Shown in pieces: positions 33,513 to 45,731 of a DNA stretch of 64,000 nt (positions within the stretch are counted from its first letter, which is position 1; each line of letters starts with the position of its first letter). Location of the stretch: the NCBI GenBank assembly GCA_963922205.1, contig CAWUHX010000017.1, positions 434,001 through 498,000 on the forward strand, in the 5' to 3' direction. The notes beneath the pieces were generated by a model. It was not told the origin of the DNA. It ran no database searches and worked only from the letters and a program-made list of their open reading frames with translations. Source of the DNA: Romanomermis culicivorax. Its lineage: Eukaryota > Nematoda > Enoplea > Mermithida > Mermithidae. The position numbers and the translations under genes are program-made.

Positions 33513-34282
33513 GTAAAGAATAGAGGAAGTCTTTATTTACGAAGTATATGCCAATTTTTGATAGTTGGTGTAAAATTTTCGAGGAAAAATCATCTCCATT
33601 TTCACATTATAAATGGTGGTTTCAAAACTTTCACATTTCAGCTTTTTCTACGTAATTTTATCGGAAAGTTGAAAAAGTATATGTCGGAAAACAGAAATGC
33701 TTCAGTTTCCCAAAATTGATTTGACTTCCTGGGGTACAAAGCAGTCCCCATTCATTTGAACGTTTGCAGGCACTTTCTATTTTTCGTGGGCCAAGGCATA
33801 ATTTTTAGTCTACAAAGCTCATGATCATTGCGCAATCCATCTGTTAGTAATTCGAATTAAGATATGGCAGTTTTAGCTTCCATAATTTATCTCGAGATTA
33901 TTGCGAATTTTATCTTTTAGGAAGGAAATTGAAGTTTTTTGACTGAAATAGGACCCATGTGGACCCCAAAGTTTGCGTCTCTCTCTAGAGCAAAAACGGT
34001 AAGAGCTAGAACCCTTGATTTTTTTATAATTTCGGCCCTAGAGACAAATTATGGGGTGCATGCAGTCCTTTGGCCTCTATCTGCAAATAGTGCTTCGGTG
34101 GGGCCCTAAGGGTCTCTAGTTCTGATATGCCCCACATTGGGTGTAGCATCCCCCTCCGCCTTATGCATCTACCCAGTGAGTCGGATCACGGGTCGGGCCA
34201 AAGACCTCTGACGTGATTTATAGCAAACGGGGTCACGGTTCAAAAAAATTATGAGTAGTTCGTGTGAGACGAGCACATGCGA
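33513..34282. other. PDCD2 intron 1, proximal part
   Basis: AT-rich at the start, then a relatively GC-richer unique-looking segment (33940-34260). No element boundaries or genes recognised. Confidence 0.4.
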
Positions 34283-34290
34283 GCCATGTG

Positions 34291-35336
34291 CAGGCCTTTT
34301 TTGGTCATTGTAGGTGCCTGGGCCCCTAAATGTTTGGAGATGGCTCCTAAAATTTTAGGTCTAGAAGCCATTTTGGCTCTTAAAATTTTGACTCATTCAT
34401 TAATATCATAGTGAATTGTAGTTATTTTCATTTAATTTTAGATCTAAATAGGTGTTTTACAGACTCTAAAATCATAAAATTTCGAGAATTTCCCGGCGCT
34501 ACGCGCCGGATCTCATATAATTTTTCAAATTGGTGTATTCACTGTTTTTCTACAATTCAAACTTTCTGGGAAAAAATTTCTTGACAAAGGGAAAGAATAT
34601 GGTGTTCAACATGGAAAAGATGAATTTTGGTTCATTTAAGAGATAAAAATCTTAATTTTTCCATTTTTGTCACAATTATTTTGTATATGGAGCCGAGTTT
34701 GAATTCATGATCATAATGGAGATGATTTTCGTAAACTTCGAGTTCAATTTGAATTTGTCAAACTTATGAGGTATGAAGATATTTTGCAGTTTTTAAAATG
34801 ACATATACATGTTTTCGAACCATGTATGTTTATCGAATAAGTTATCTCTAAATTGATTTTCCAGCATTTAAGAGTGTCAAAATCTAGAAAAAAATAGTTG
34901 CGTAGCGCCGAAAAGATATAAGGAAACAACAGAACGATAAGAACAGAAGCTGTATTTTCAAAACCCTATAGTTTTGAGTCAAAAGAAAATGAGCTCAAAT
35001 GCTATCTTGGAAGAAGGTTTGTGCAAAAAAACGACGAAACGAAATATCGTGTTTTTTGCATAAAAATTTTTTTGATGTAAAGATTTCTCCGCCGATCTTA
35101 GTACACGAAGAAAGAAACTTGTAACTGAAGACGCTGTTTGGAAATCAAATTTTGAACACTAATTTTTTAACTCGTATCAACTGATTGAATATCTTTATTA
35201 TTTATTTATATGGTGCATTCTTTATTTTTCAATATTCTTTAATTAAAAATTTTTGGCTCCCAAAATTTCAATTTGGCCCCTGAAAATTTAGGCCTAGGGG
35301 CCATTTGGCTTCTGGTTTTCAAACGAAAAAAGCCTG
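34291..35336. mobile_element. hAT-like MITE R6 (GGCTCC/GAGCC words)
   Basis: Starts CAGGCCTTTTTTGG and ends ACGAAAAAAGCCTG with flanks GCCATGTG (34283-34290) and TCCATGTG (35337-35344), 7 of 8. Words GGCTCCTAAAA, GGCCCCT and AAGCCATTTTGGCT recur at both ends. Palindromes: CCGGCGCTACGCGCCGG (34493-34509) in the left part, and GCGTAGCGCCGAA near 34903 in the right part, showing the paired arrangement. Confidence 0.88.
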
Positions 35337-35344
35337 TCCATGTG

Positions 35345-36630
35345 ACATGGCCATTTATCATTCAATTTTTATTGTAAATAAACATTGAAAATTACGGATA
35401 GACGGGATCATTTGAAGAACATGGAAAAAATTGAAAAACTGTTCGCGGTTGAAAAAATGGTGGAACACACCAACCTATACAGTAATCTTATCGAACATCG
35501 TGGGTAAGTTTTTCAACTTCGAGAGCGTCTTTTCAAAAAATTTCTCCGTTACTTTTTTCAAATGGTCCATAACGTTTGAAAAAAATAATAGCGTTTGAAA
35601 ATTATGCGTACTCTTTAAAAAACAGAGACAAAAACTGAAAACGAACATCCATCCAAATCGACGTGCGAAAAATTTTTGATGAGAAATAAATAAAATCTTT
35701 CTCTCATTAAAGACAGAAACCGAAAATCAAAGGATCTACGATCATTGAAAGTAGATCATAGAATATCTGCAATAATAGCCAACGATGCCCTTCTTGTCTG
35801 CGGAAAAAATGTTTTTTTAGAATTTCATTGTTTGCTTAACCTCAAAAACTGCCTTATTCGAAAACTTTCTCTCAGGTAGAAAACAGTCGATTGCAGAAAA
35901 TCGCTGTTGCCGATGCATCTGCCACCGATAATGTCAGCCGATATCCGATGGTCAATACTATCAGCCTAAATCTTTGCAAGTCATAATATATATATATACA
36001 AGCACCATAACTCAATCGATTTTTGTTTCCTTCTTTTGAAATCCTTCTGAATATATAAACTGAAAGGCAAGCTCATAGTTTTCTATCTATTTACGATTTT
36101 CTGCTAAGCTATATGTCACGTAGGGCTGAAAATCTGGGTGCATGGTCCACTAACCTACATCAATTTATAACCAAAAAATTCTAGTGCTCAAGTAGTGCTT
36201 CACCCGACGAAAATTTTCTACCCGGATACCCGTTTATCCATTACCCGAGTATGGTAATGACATCGAGGAAATAGATATTGAACAGATGAAAAATAACGGA
36301 AAAAAAGAAAAAATGAAAATTCATTCATTTATTTTCCATTTACCAGATTATTTGAAAACAATCTCTTTTGATGAATAATTATGATTGGTAAATTATTGAC
36401 CCAAGATATATTACATCGAAAATGCAGAAAAAATGTTTGGCCTCTTTTGCCAACCAAATGGCATAAAAAACAAGATCGATCATTGATAGTTGCAAAAGAG
36501 TGTGCTGGAAAAGTGATTTTGCAGGCGTTTTAAGGTCCTCGAAATCAAAATTCTTCATCACTAGGCGCCAAACAAGTTGCTTTTGCCAACCTTTCATTTT
36601 TCCTCCAAAACTCTGGAAATTCCATTCTAA
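35345..36630. other. PDCD2 intron 1, no element recognised
   Basis: AT-rich; a short TATATATATA run near 35985. Nothing else supported. Confidence 0.4.
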
Positions 36631-36822
36631 GGCCCGTATTCACAATCGCGTGTTAAGTCAACACGGTTAGGACTTATCACCGTGTTGGCTAACACGGCGA
36701 TCGAGCTAATACCGTGTCAAGTATCACCTCGTATTCACAATAGCGTGTTAAGTCCGTGTTAGCCAACACGGTGTTAAGTCCTAACACCGTGTTGACTTGA
36801 GACGCGATTATGAATACGCGCC
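36631..36822. mobile_element. PIF/Harbinger-like MITE
   Basis: GGCCCGTATTCACAATCGCG ... CGCGATTATGAATACGCGCC, flanked by 3-bp TAA duplications (36628-36630, 36823-36825). The whole 192 bp is nearly one hairpin with internal words GTGTTAAGTC and CCGTGTTGGCTAACACGG. The TAA target and GG-start fit PIF/Harbinger. Confidence 0.85.
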
Positions 36823-37162
36823 TAAAAGTCCAAAACTGGCACGAATTGAATGATATACAAGCTTTTAACCATTTCTCTAATACAGTTAAGCGAATTCATC
36901 ATTTTTAGAGCGAGCAACAAATAGTTTATCTGTACAACTAAATTTTAACCTGCTCTGTGCAAAAAAAATTGGAACAGGCCTAAACAAGCTGCCGAGAAAA
37001 TTTTATTTTAGAAATATTCGTAATAATTACTCAATTTTAATCTCGAATGTAGAATAACAATTTTCGTTCTATTGACTGAAAATGATCAAGTGAATTCTGT
37101 GACCCGTAATACACAGTTTTCATGCATGGTCAAGACCGACTTGAAGGGTTTAACTGGTGTCT

Positions 37163-39018
37163 AGTTAATTAGAAAATGCACCCGATGGGGCAGAAAAAAA
37201 ATAATATACTTGCTTGGATAGTTGCCAAGCTAGAAAAAAACGTAGACGGTATTTTTCAGAACTTGGGTGAGAGCCTGAAAAATGCCATTTTGTAATATTA
37301 GATTTCATTCTTTCTCACCAAAAAGATTTTCCATATCTGTGAAAAAGTATATTCTGTAGCTGACTGCATCAACACAGTTTCCAACTAAATGTGCGGCTCC
37401 AAAAATTCGAGGAGGTACGGGGGGCGGACCCTGTAGTTTTAGCGTTTTTTGAGATAAAAATCTAAAAATTATATTGCATATAATCTTCAGTCAGATCAGA
37501 AAAATTCCACTGTAGTCGATGCCATGTTCGAGAAAGGACAAAAGCTTTTTCACAGACATGAAAAAATTTTAATGAGAAAGAATGAAAATCCAATATTACA
37601 AAATTAGGTTACTCTCACCAGTTTTTTTTCTGCACAGTGCAGACTTTTTAGGCTTCGTGCAGAATTTTTTTGTGATTCCTGCACTGGTGCAGAATTTTTT
37701 GAGTCATGTGTTTGATTACATATATTCTTCTAAAATGTGTCAGTCATTGATTCTGAACTTTAAAACTCAATTATTTTTCTTATTTCAAGACTTTAGTCCA
37801 AAAACTATAAAATTTTCAAATTTAACATTGGATAAATTTAATTTGCTTTTTTCCTACATTCACTATTATTGTGTGTAACAGGTACTGTTTTTTTCCAAAA
37901 TCGTGCTCTTTGGAGAAGAATTCGCAAAATTCGCAAAAGTTCGAATTCACAAAAGGGGAAAATATTTTGGACTCTTTCCCAATTTGAGGAAGAAAATGTT
38001 GGGGATCGGATACAGAAAAGATCCAATTTAGTGCACTTTAGAAGGTCGTAATTTCAAAATATAACTTTAATAATCATTATTATGTATTACTAGCTCAGAC
38101 GCGGCTTTTAGTATGTCTACCTTCACCTATCATTTAATCCATAATAGTTTTCATCATCTTAAACGTATTATCTCATATTTTAATTGACCATCTTCAATAT
38201 TTTATCTTGATATTTAATAAAGATTCGCATTTTTTCCTCGACACGTTTTTTTAGAAAGATCATACCTTAAACTTTTTGAAGCGATAATTCCTTTCTTAAC
38301 GTAGAATCAATTCAGAAGCTTCATGGAAGTAGTTTTCGGAAATATCCACCCCTCTTACTCATATCTTTTCGGCCAAGTTCATGAGAGTTTACGAATAAAT
38401 TTTTCAAATGATAAAATTCTAGAAATTACGACTTTCGAACACAAAATTCGAATCCAATTCTTGAAAGAAATGTTCGGAAAATTGATTTTTCAGCTTCGTC
38501 GAATGTCAATATCAGAAAATTTTTCCGGTGCTATGCGCCGGAAAGATTAACATATTTTTTGGGCTCTCACTTGTCATCATAGAGGACTTGACCGTCGATA
38601 TCTGATGTAATTCGAAATAATTATGCTCTTCGATAGTTTGCTGGAAAATTCGTTTCACAAGGCTTGTAGATTAGACTTCGATCAAACCCGAAAAAATTTT
38701 TCCTCGATTCTAATGAATTAACGGCTCTAAAAATACCAGAAGGTTTGAAAAAGCTCAAAAATACATAAATAAGGCGTCTATGAGCATTAAGCAATGAAAA
38801 ACGACTCCGGGCAAATAAGATAACATTTTCAACCCCTTTCCCTATTTGGGGAAAAGGCCCTGGTAAAATACCGTGGTAACAGGAGAAAACCGCAGTACAG
38901 AAACTTTTTTTTGGCTTTTCTGCACTGTGCAGAGAGCCGGGCGCAGAAAAACCACTGACACTCACCCAAGTTCTCGAAAATTTAGTCCACCCCTTTTTTG
39001 CTTCATCGGGGCATTTTC
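37163..39018. mobile_element. Foldback element R5 (GAAAATGC-CCCGATGGGG ends)
   Basis: Left end TTAGAAAATGCACCCGATGG and right end CATCGGGGCATTTTCCAC are inverted repeats. The arms continue inward: TGTAATATT-GATTT-CATTCTTTCTC and TCCATATCTGTGAAAAAGT at 37290-37350 are inverted at 37535-37605. The right arm is interrupted by R2c. Related pieces occur at 50088-50275 and, reversed, at 53060-53490. Confidence 0.68.
37619..38957. mobile_element. hAT-like MITE R2c (TGCACAGTGCAG words)
   Basis: Starts CAGTTTTTTTTCTGCACAG and ends CGCAGAAAAACCACTG; flanks ACTCTCAC (37611-37618) and ACACTCAC (38958-38965), 7 of 8. Words CTGCAC/GTGCAG at both ends. Palindrome CCGGTGCTATGCGCCGG at 38525-38541 in the right part. 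Most complete R2 body in the window. Inserted in R5. Confidence 0.88.
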
Positions 39019-39059
39019 CACTAAACTATTTCACATGTTATCTGAGGGAAGCATCATAT

Positions 39060-39260
39060 GACCTCTTCAGAAGTTGTCGGCTATATGACTAGCCAAAAAG
39101 TGACCCGTAGATTTGTCAATCATATGGGTGAAATTGCCTAGTCATAGGAAGGCCATCTTTTTGGACGAAAAGTATTGATTTTTTGGCAGAACATTGTCAT
39201 TTGTGAACAATAATTGTCAAAACATTTTTTCTTGCGCTTTGCACCATAAAAACATCTTTT
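39060..39260. repeat. Decayed CATACATGTA-family MITE
   Basis: GTCGGCTATATGACTAGCC, CTAGTCATAGG and TTTTTGGACGAAAAGTA in the order of the intact copies; ends lost. Confidence 0.4.
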
Positions 39261-39545
39261 AATGAATTTCTACACACCAATTACTTTTTTTAAATAACAA
39301 TCGAAATTTTCTTTGTTCAATGGTCTGCTGAAATTTCAGGCAATCGATGACTGTACTCCTTCCACAAAATGTCACTTGACTTTCCAGACCTGGCAGCTCT
39401 GTAACATACATGAGACAAACGTCCCCAGGGTCTTAAATTTAGTTAGCGATAAAACCCCACTTGTACCTACTCATATGCCGTGCCTTGACGTTCTTTTGCT
39501 CGTTTGTCAGGTTGGGAGGATGTACATTTTGGTAGTCCCTTCAAT

Positions 39546-39640
39546 CATGCCTGTAAGAGGTCCGACCAGTTGGGGGTGGGGGGGGTCGGAAAAGACGAAA
39601 TTTTTTCCAAAAAAAGGCACTTTTTGTCAGTTTCATATTT
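39546..39640. mobile_element. CATACCTGTA MITE, truncated copy
   Basis: CATGCCTGTAAGAGGTCCG, GACCAGTTGGGG and the CCAAAAAAAGGCACTTTTTG core are present, then the similarity stops. No right TIR. Confidence 0.65.
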
Positions 39641-39969
39641 CATATTGTATTAGATTCAAAGGTTGAAACAATCCTGAAAAAATTTTCATAAACTTCAACC
39701 CCTACTATACATCCAACACAAATTATAAAATATGTACAGCAAGAAAAAGCGTAATATTATGTAGGAGACAGCGAAATGAAAGTCAATCAATATTCAACAA
39801 ATGCATTACACTGTTAGACATGCAAATTTTATTATAAAATATATTTGTACCTTTAACCCTTCTTTTTTATGATTCAATAAAGGAATAGAAAAAAATTCAC
39901 AGGTGCCAAGAGTAGTCACTTGTTCACATACATGCGCTCGATCAGATACGCTAAAAAATTTTTTCGGAT

Positions 39970-40026
39970 TTCATTTCAGGGGGGAATTCCCCCCATTCCC
40001 CCCCCCCCCTAGTTACGGGCCTGCAC
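39970..40026. mobile_element. MITE terminus with CAGGCCCGTAACTAGG end
   Basis: CCCC-rich run followed by CTAGTTACGGGCCTG, a terminus of the type seen in many invertebrate MITEs. The other end is not identified. Confidence 0.4.
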
Positions 40027-40409
40027 ACGTGTGCCTAATATTATTTTCCTTGTGAACAAGGACTTGATCACAAATACCATATCATTTTCTTGTCGTTTCT
40101 GCTAAACGATACGTCGTATGGAACTGTCATCTTGTGAATATCCTGAACTAACATCCTTTGAAAATTTGAGTAATAACTTCTTATTTCTGTCATTTTGTCA
40201 ATTCTCAAATATTTTACAAAAAATCGGCCGTGTTGGTAATAAATCAATTATGCTATATAATAATGTTAACTTTGTTCAACTAATAGGGAAAAGTCGATCA
40301 GAAATCGGCTCAAATATTCACTCAGTGATGTGTAATTATTTCACTGTGATATAGGTATAGAAGAACGGTCGAATTTCAAATTTACGAATATCACGTTCTT
40401 CTATTTCAG

Positions 40410-40943
40410 ATGTCAATTACCACTCCACAATGAGTTTTATCCATCGAAACCGATTAAGTGCGTCGAAGACGAAGAGAAATCTAAGCAAATCGAACAATTT
40501 TCTAAATTATGCAGTCTTTGCGGATGCCTGGGTGACAAGCAATGTGCCAAGTGTAAAAAAGTGGCGTACTGCGATCGATCGCATCAAGTCTTACATTGGA
40601 AAATGGTTCACAAAAATCAGTGTAGCCAGAATACTAGCGACGAGGCGGCGGGACTTGTGGCCGACATTAAAAACGACTTTATATTTCCCGAATTCGCATT
40701 GGCAATTGAAAGCGAAATTTTATCTGACGACGAGAAGTTCGATGAAGAATTTTTGGAGGAGAAAAGTGAAGAAGAGAAAATGAAAGAATATGAAGCGTTT
40801 TTGCGTGAAAACGGTATAGATGAGAAAGTCGATGTTGGCCAAGCAAATTTCGACGATTTAGAGACTTTCGAGATGGCGAATGCTGATAAAGTTTTCAAGA
40901 AATTTTCGAAACGTATCGACCAAAATCCCGAACAAGTCATCAG
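40410..40943 (+). CDS. PDCD2: PDCD2, exon 2 (MYND finger)
   Basis: Acceptor TTCTTCTATTTCAG; phase matches exon 1. Encodes CQLPLHNEFYP, then the MYND zinc finger: C133-x2-C136, C144-x2-C147, YC153-x3-H157, H166-x3-C170 (LCSLCGCLGDKQCAKCKKVA and onward). Then FIFPEFALAIE, an acidic linker rich in Asp/Glu, and KVFKKFSKRIDQNPEQVIR, matching IFQKFKTQIALEPEQILR of vertebrate PDCD2. Donor ATCAG|GTGATG leaves phase 2. Codons are much less AT-biased than the surrounding intron sequence. Confidence 0.95.
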
Positions 40944-41047
40944 GTGATGTCTGTTTACTTGGTACATTCACAATGTAATCGATGAATATCGGAACTAGAG
41001 ATGTCCCAGGCTCAAGCGCAGGTGTCATGATATTTAGTACGGGCAGG

Positions 41048-42312
41048 GCCCGGTTTCGCCACAACGTTACGAGTCTTACGAGTACTACGAGTGTGAAATT
41101 CTAAGAGTAAATGAGTTTCACCAGCTTCTCTCGTGCTACGGGTGACGGACTGCAAGCTACGAGGGATGTGCTTTGAGTTACGAGTCCGTAGTAAGAGTGT
41201 TTGACCATGTTTTTCGTAGGACTCATAAAATGAGCATTTTATGGGTGTTTTTTGGCACTCGTCATTAGGGAATCCGTAATGTTTTTATAATCGGATGGTG
41301 CAATCGGATTTAGAAATTTGTTCTGAAAATTTTCTAAGTTATTCTAAAATTTCATCAAACCTTGAAGAAATTTTCTCAATTCTTGTAAAATTTGTTAGAT
41401 TTTGTTGAAACATAAAAATTTCGAAAAATTTTTCAATCTCTACGGAAAATCATTTTCCTCACATTTTTGAAAATTCGCCAATTTTACAGAAATTTTTTAA
41501 ATTTATTGTGTAGATGAGTTAATTTTATTAAAAACTTTTAAAAAAATTGCAAAAGATTTTCAGATCTTTGCATATTATTCATTTTTGTTAGTTATTCATA
41601 CGGAATACAAGAAGGACCACTTGAAAAAACTCGTTAATGCTTGAAAAAATGTGTTACCACATGAAAAAATTTGTTATCATTGAAAAACATCGTTACTTTC
41701 GAACGTGATACACAACATTTTTTCAAGATGCATCGCTAAAATTTCAAGATGCATGGTAAAAAAATCAAGATTTAAGAGTTTTCTGATGTTCGACTTTTTT
41801 TCAAGTGCATCGATTTTTTTTGAAATTTATTTGTTATGGTTATTTTTGGTTATTTTGCACGCACAATCCGATGGACATATTGGTTTTTCTTAAAAAATTT
41901 ATTTTTTGAGGTTTTCAGGCAAATGTCAAAAATGCTTGTTTTTTACTCAAAGTGTGATAATTTCGGAAAAGGTTCAAATTATAGTTTCGTTGTCGCGTTG
42001 ACAAAAAAAATGACGTGAAAATCTCATCAAATTTATGAGTCCTTTCATTATCATAATGATGGGTAACTCATTTGGTGAAACTTAACTGTCGTAAATCATA
42101 AAAAACCGTCGCTCGTAACACTCATAACTCGTGTGCCCATACTCATAATTTTTATTTTTCGTGAAACGGCCACTCGTAGCGCTCCTAGACTCGTAATTCT
42201 TTGCTCGTAAACTCTGATTTTTGGTGAGACAGCCTTTCGTGGCTCTCTTAACACGGGACTCGTAACTCGTGACATTTTACTCTTAATACGGAGTTTTGTG
42301 GTGAAACCGGGC
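41048..42312. mobile_element. Element with GCCCGGTTTC ends (ACTCGTAA words)
   Basis: Left GCCCGGTTTCGCCACAA and right TTTGTGGTGAAACCGGGC are inverted repeats. Dozens of short words of the type CGTAACTCGTA/TACGAGT fill both ends (41060-41220 and 42100-42290). No coding region. Target duplication not clear (CAGGG lies near both edges). Confidence 0.68.
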
Positions 42313-43198
42313 TCAGGGTTCTGATCTTGCCGCCGGTAATTTTATGATGTCTATAAAGAGTTGGAAATACAATCATGTGCACCTAAAATTATACTGTCAG
42401 CAATCCAAAAGTGCTTGGAGTGCAATGCGAGTACAACAAAATTCATATTCGATATAAAGGTTTGATCATTAGATACAAATTTGTTGTCTTATCACAGGAT
42501 GTCAAGCGAACCTGGAAAACCTAGAAAAGTCAGGGAACAAAATTTTAGGCCTAGAAAACCTAGAGAAGTCAAGAAATTTTGCCTGGGATTCTTGGGATGT
42601 AGTTGTTTTTTGTTGTTTTTTTTTGTGACATATTTCTGTACTGTACTTCAAAATCGAAAAAATGCATTTTGGTGGACTTTAAAAAGACAAGTTCTCAAAA
42701 ATTTTCGGCGCTTCACGCCGGTCGTGCGCAAAATGATCATTATTTTCTAGAGATGTATCGGGTCCAAAATTTTACAAAAATCGGATCCAAAATTTTACGA
42801 AAATCGGGTCCGGGTCCAAAATTTTAGGAATATCGGATCCGGGTCCGGGTCCAGCAAAATAGTCGGGTAATTTCGTGTCCGGGTCCATTATATTTTCCAC
42901 ATGCTATTCTGTGTGACATCATTCAAAAACAATTTCTGAGAGATTTGACCTTCTGTTCCATCAACCTATGATAAGTTGGAAATCTGAAAATGATATATTT
43001 TGAGTTGTTTTATATGCTGAATGACAGCATATATTCAGCAGAAAAACAAAATTTGCATACCTACGGCACTCCAAAAGTTGGAAGTCCTACATTTTTTGGC
43101 ATTCTTCATTCTCTATGCCTGTTTGGAAATATAATTCTTCAAACCTTCATTATATGCAATAGGTATGTAAGAAATTTTCTCAAATCTTACTCTCTTAG

Positions 43199-43257
43199 GT
43201 GTCAAAAATGAAGTCGAAATGACCTGAACAAGTCATTTGAAGCTTTTTTTGACACCC
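43199..43257. repeat. 58-bp hairpin with GGTGTCAAAAA ends
   Basis: GGTGTCAAAAATGAAG and CTTTTTTTGACACC are inverted, with GAAATGAC/GTCATTT continuing the stem, around a GTTCAGG-type loop. Possibly a very short MITE. Confidence 0.5.
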
Positions 43258-44477
43258 TCGTATAAGATGCCACGGAATTTTCCCTCTATTTCTATGGCCA
43301 CTAGTGCCCAAGACTTTGTGTTAAAATTTAAATCAGATTTGTATACCCTTTTGGGAGTTGTAGATGTCTGCACATCTTGAAAATTGATACAAAGATGCTG
43401 TTTGCTGCCCTTGAATATGTCATCAACGAGATGCAGGAAACATTAAACACGTTCATTGAGATAACTCTTGCGTTTTCCTGTAAAGAAACGTCAGAATGGC
43501 TCAATCTCTCAACCTTTATAAAAAAATTTAAATTTTTTTGACTTTTTGTGTGAAGCATGTCGTTCAGCAAATATCAAAGCTAGATGAATCAAAATTTATC
43601 CAGCTTTGAAGTCACAATTTTTTCTTATTCATTATATGGGTGATGGAAAATCCTGTTTTCTCAGAACTTTTTGGTTGGGAATTCATTCGGATTCAAAAAT
43701 ATAATTGAATGGCAGTGCAATGTGTGCAAAAAAATTTTTGAAATCCTATGGTTTGGTTGAGACCAGGATTTTTTTTTGTACATAAGCTATTTGTTGTATA
43801 CAAACGGTAGCCGATATTTGTACAATTTGTACATAGCAAAAATACGTAAAATAAGTAACCTGTGTTCCTCTACGTCATGACCAAAGACTAATAACCAAAT
43901 CAGTGTAATTTTCAAATTTTATTTATAACTCAAAAATGCCGTTAATTCATTAAAATTGAGAAAAAAATTGAAATTTTCGAGTTTCAAGTCTAATTTACAA
44001 GCATTGTGGAACAAATTTTGTAGAAAACTATCCAGACTTTGCATTGGATGATAAATTGATGGTTAAGTCTTTTATGATGATAAGTGAAAGCTCAAAAAAG
44101 ATGTCAATCTTTCTCGCGCGAAGTGCCGAAAATTTTTTTGTGTATTGACGTTTGGCGACGCTGGAAAATCAATTTTTCAAACATTTAGTTCAAGAATTAG
44201 ATTTGACTTGTGTGTTCAAAAGTACTTCAGAATTTTATCATCTGAAAAATTATGAAAACAGTAATTCATACCTGGGCAATGGCGGGCCACCCGAGCCTCC
44301 GGGTAGCCACGTTTTTGGGTTCGGTAGCTACGTTGGCGGCTGTCGGTGGCTCCAGAAATTCAACACTTTATAGAGCAGAGAGAAAAAGAAAGGAAAAGGG
44401 GGAAAAAAGAGAAGAGCAGACAAATCAAAAAGTAGAGAAGAAAGAAAAAAAGAGCAGCGGAGGCAAAGAAATAAAGT

Positions 44478-45664
44478 CAGCCAACCAACTAACCAACTGA
44501 TCTGTAAGGAACCAACCGATTTTAGAAACAACCAATCAACTGATCTGGAGAGAAACCAATCGATTTGTGAGTCAACCAACCAACTGATCTGGGAAGCAAC
44601 CAACCAACTGATTCGGAAGCAACCAACCAACCGATTTGGGAAACAACCAAACAAATGATCAGGGAACCATCCAGCAAGTTCTGTAAGCAATCAACCAAAT
44701 GATTTGGAAAGCAACCAACCAACTGGTCTGGGAAGCAACCAACCAACCGATTTGGGAAACAACCAACCAACTGATCAGGGAACCATCCAACAAATTCGGG
44801 AAGCAATCAACCAAATGATCTGGAAAGCAACCAATAAACTAACCTGGGAAACGACCAAGCAACCAGCTATTCTGGGAGTCAACTAACTATAACTGATCTG
44901 CGGAGCAACCGACCAATTTGAAAAAAACCACCCAACTTATCGGGACAGCAAACAACTAACTAATCTGAGAAACAACAGACCAAGTGATCTGGAAAGCAAC
45001 CAGCCAACCGGTCTGGGAAGCAACCAATAAACTGACCTGGGAAGCGATCAATCAATTTAGGAAATAACCAACAAAGTGATAGCTAACCAAACTGGGAACC
45101 AACCAATTGATCTGGAAGGCAACCAGCTGACTGATCTGAGAGGCAACTAACCAATTTGGAAAAAACCAACCAACTTATTGGGAAAGCAACCAACCAATCT
45201 GGGAAACAACAGACCAATTGATCTGGGAAGCAATCAATAGCGGAGCAACCTGTCGTATGCCCAAATCCACGTGGCCAGCGCGTCAGAAAGCGCTCGGTGG
45301 GGGGCTCGAACCCTCGACCTTCTGCATACAAGGCAGACGGGCTACCAACTGCGCCAACCAAGTCACGTGGATATTTCGGAAATTGTGGTTGTAGTGGTGG
45401 TGGTGAGTGTGGGGCATGCCACGTAAAGAATAGCCAGACGCACCACTACAACAAACCAATCAATTTGGGAAACAATCAACCAAGTGATCTGGAAAGCAAC
45501 CAGCAAGAAAGGAACCAATCACCTGATATATAAGAAGCAACCCACAAATCTAAGAAACATCCAGCCAACAAATCCAGGAATCAACAAACCAACCAACTGA
45601 TCTGGGATGCAACCAACTGGTATGTGAAACTACCAACCAACTGATCTGGGAAGCAAACGACCAA
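44478..45664. repeat. Minisatellite of about 24-bp units (AACCAACCAACTGATCTGGG)
   Basis: Dozens of imperfect units of the form CAACCAACTGATCTGGGAAG. It is interrupted at 45245-45451 by the tRNA-like segment; outlying units occur at 46690-46890. Translations give NQPTDLG repeats on plus and W/F-rich repeats on minus; frames do not persist across indels, so this is not a gene. Confidence 0.85.
45292..45363 (-). tRNA. tRNA-Thr(UGU)-like gene or tRNA-derived SINE head
   Basis: Minus strand: ACTTGGT acceptor strand pairs with ACCGAGC at six of seven positions including one G-U; A-box TGGCGCAGTTGG; anticodon arm TCTGC-CTTGTAT-GCAGA gives anticodon UGU; T-arm GAGGG-TTCGAGC-CCCCC with one mismatch. 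The D-stem is imperfect (GCGC against GCCC) and the D-loop is short. It sits in a 207-bp insert (45245-45451) inside a minisatellite, flanked by CCACGTGG/CCACGTGA, so a SINE-type origin is as likely as a functional gene. Confidence 0.55.
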
Positions 45665-45731
45665 TTTATTGTCGGGGATGGACATAGTCTATCTCCAGGT
45701 TGCGAAGAAATAGCCAAAGTCGACGCAAATT

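Noticed and set aside
45297-45533. 78-codon frame with NPRPSAYKADGLPTAP
   Set aside because: Runs through the tRNA-like segment; this kind of frame is a by-product of tRNA-derived sequence.
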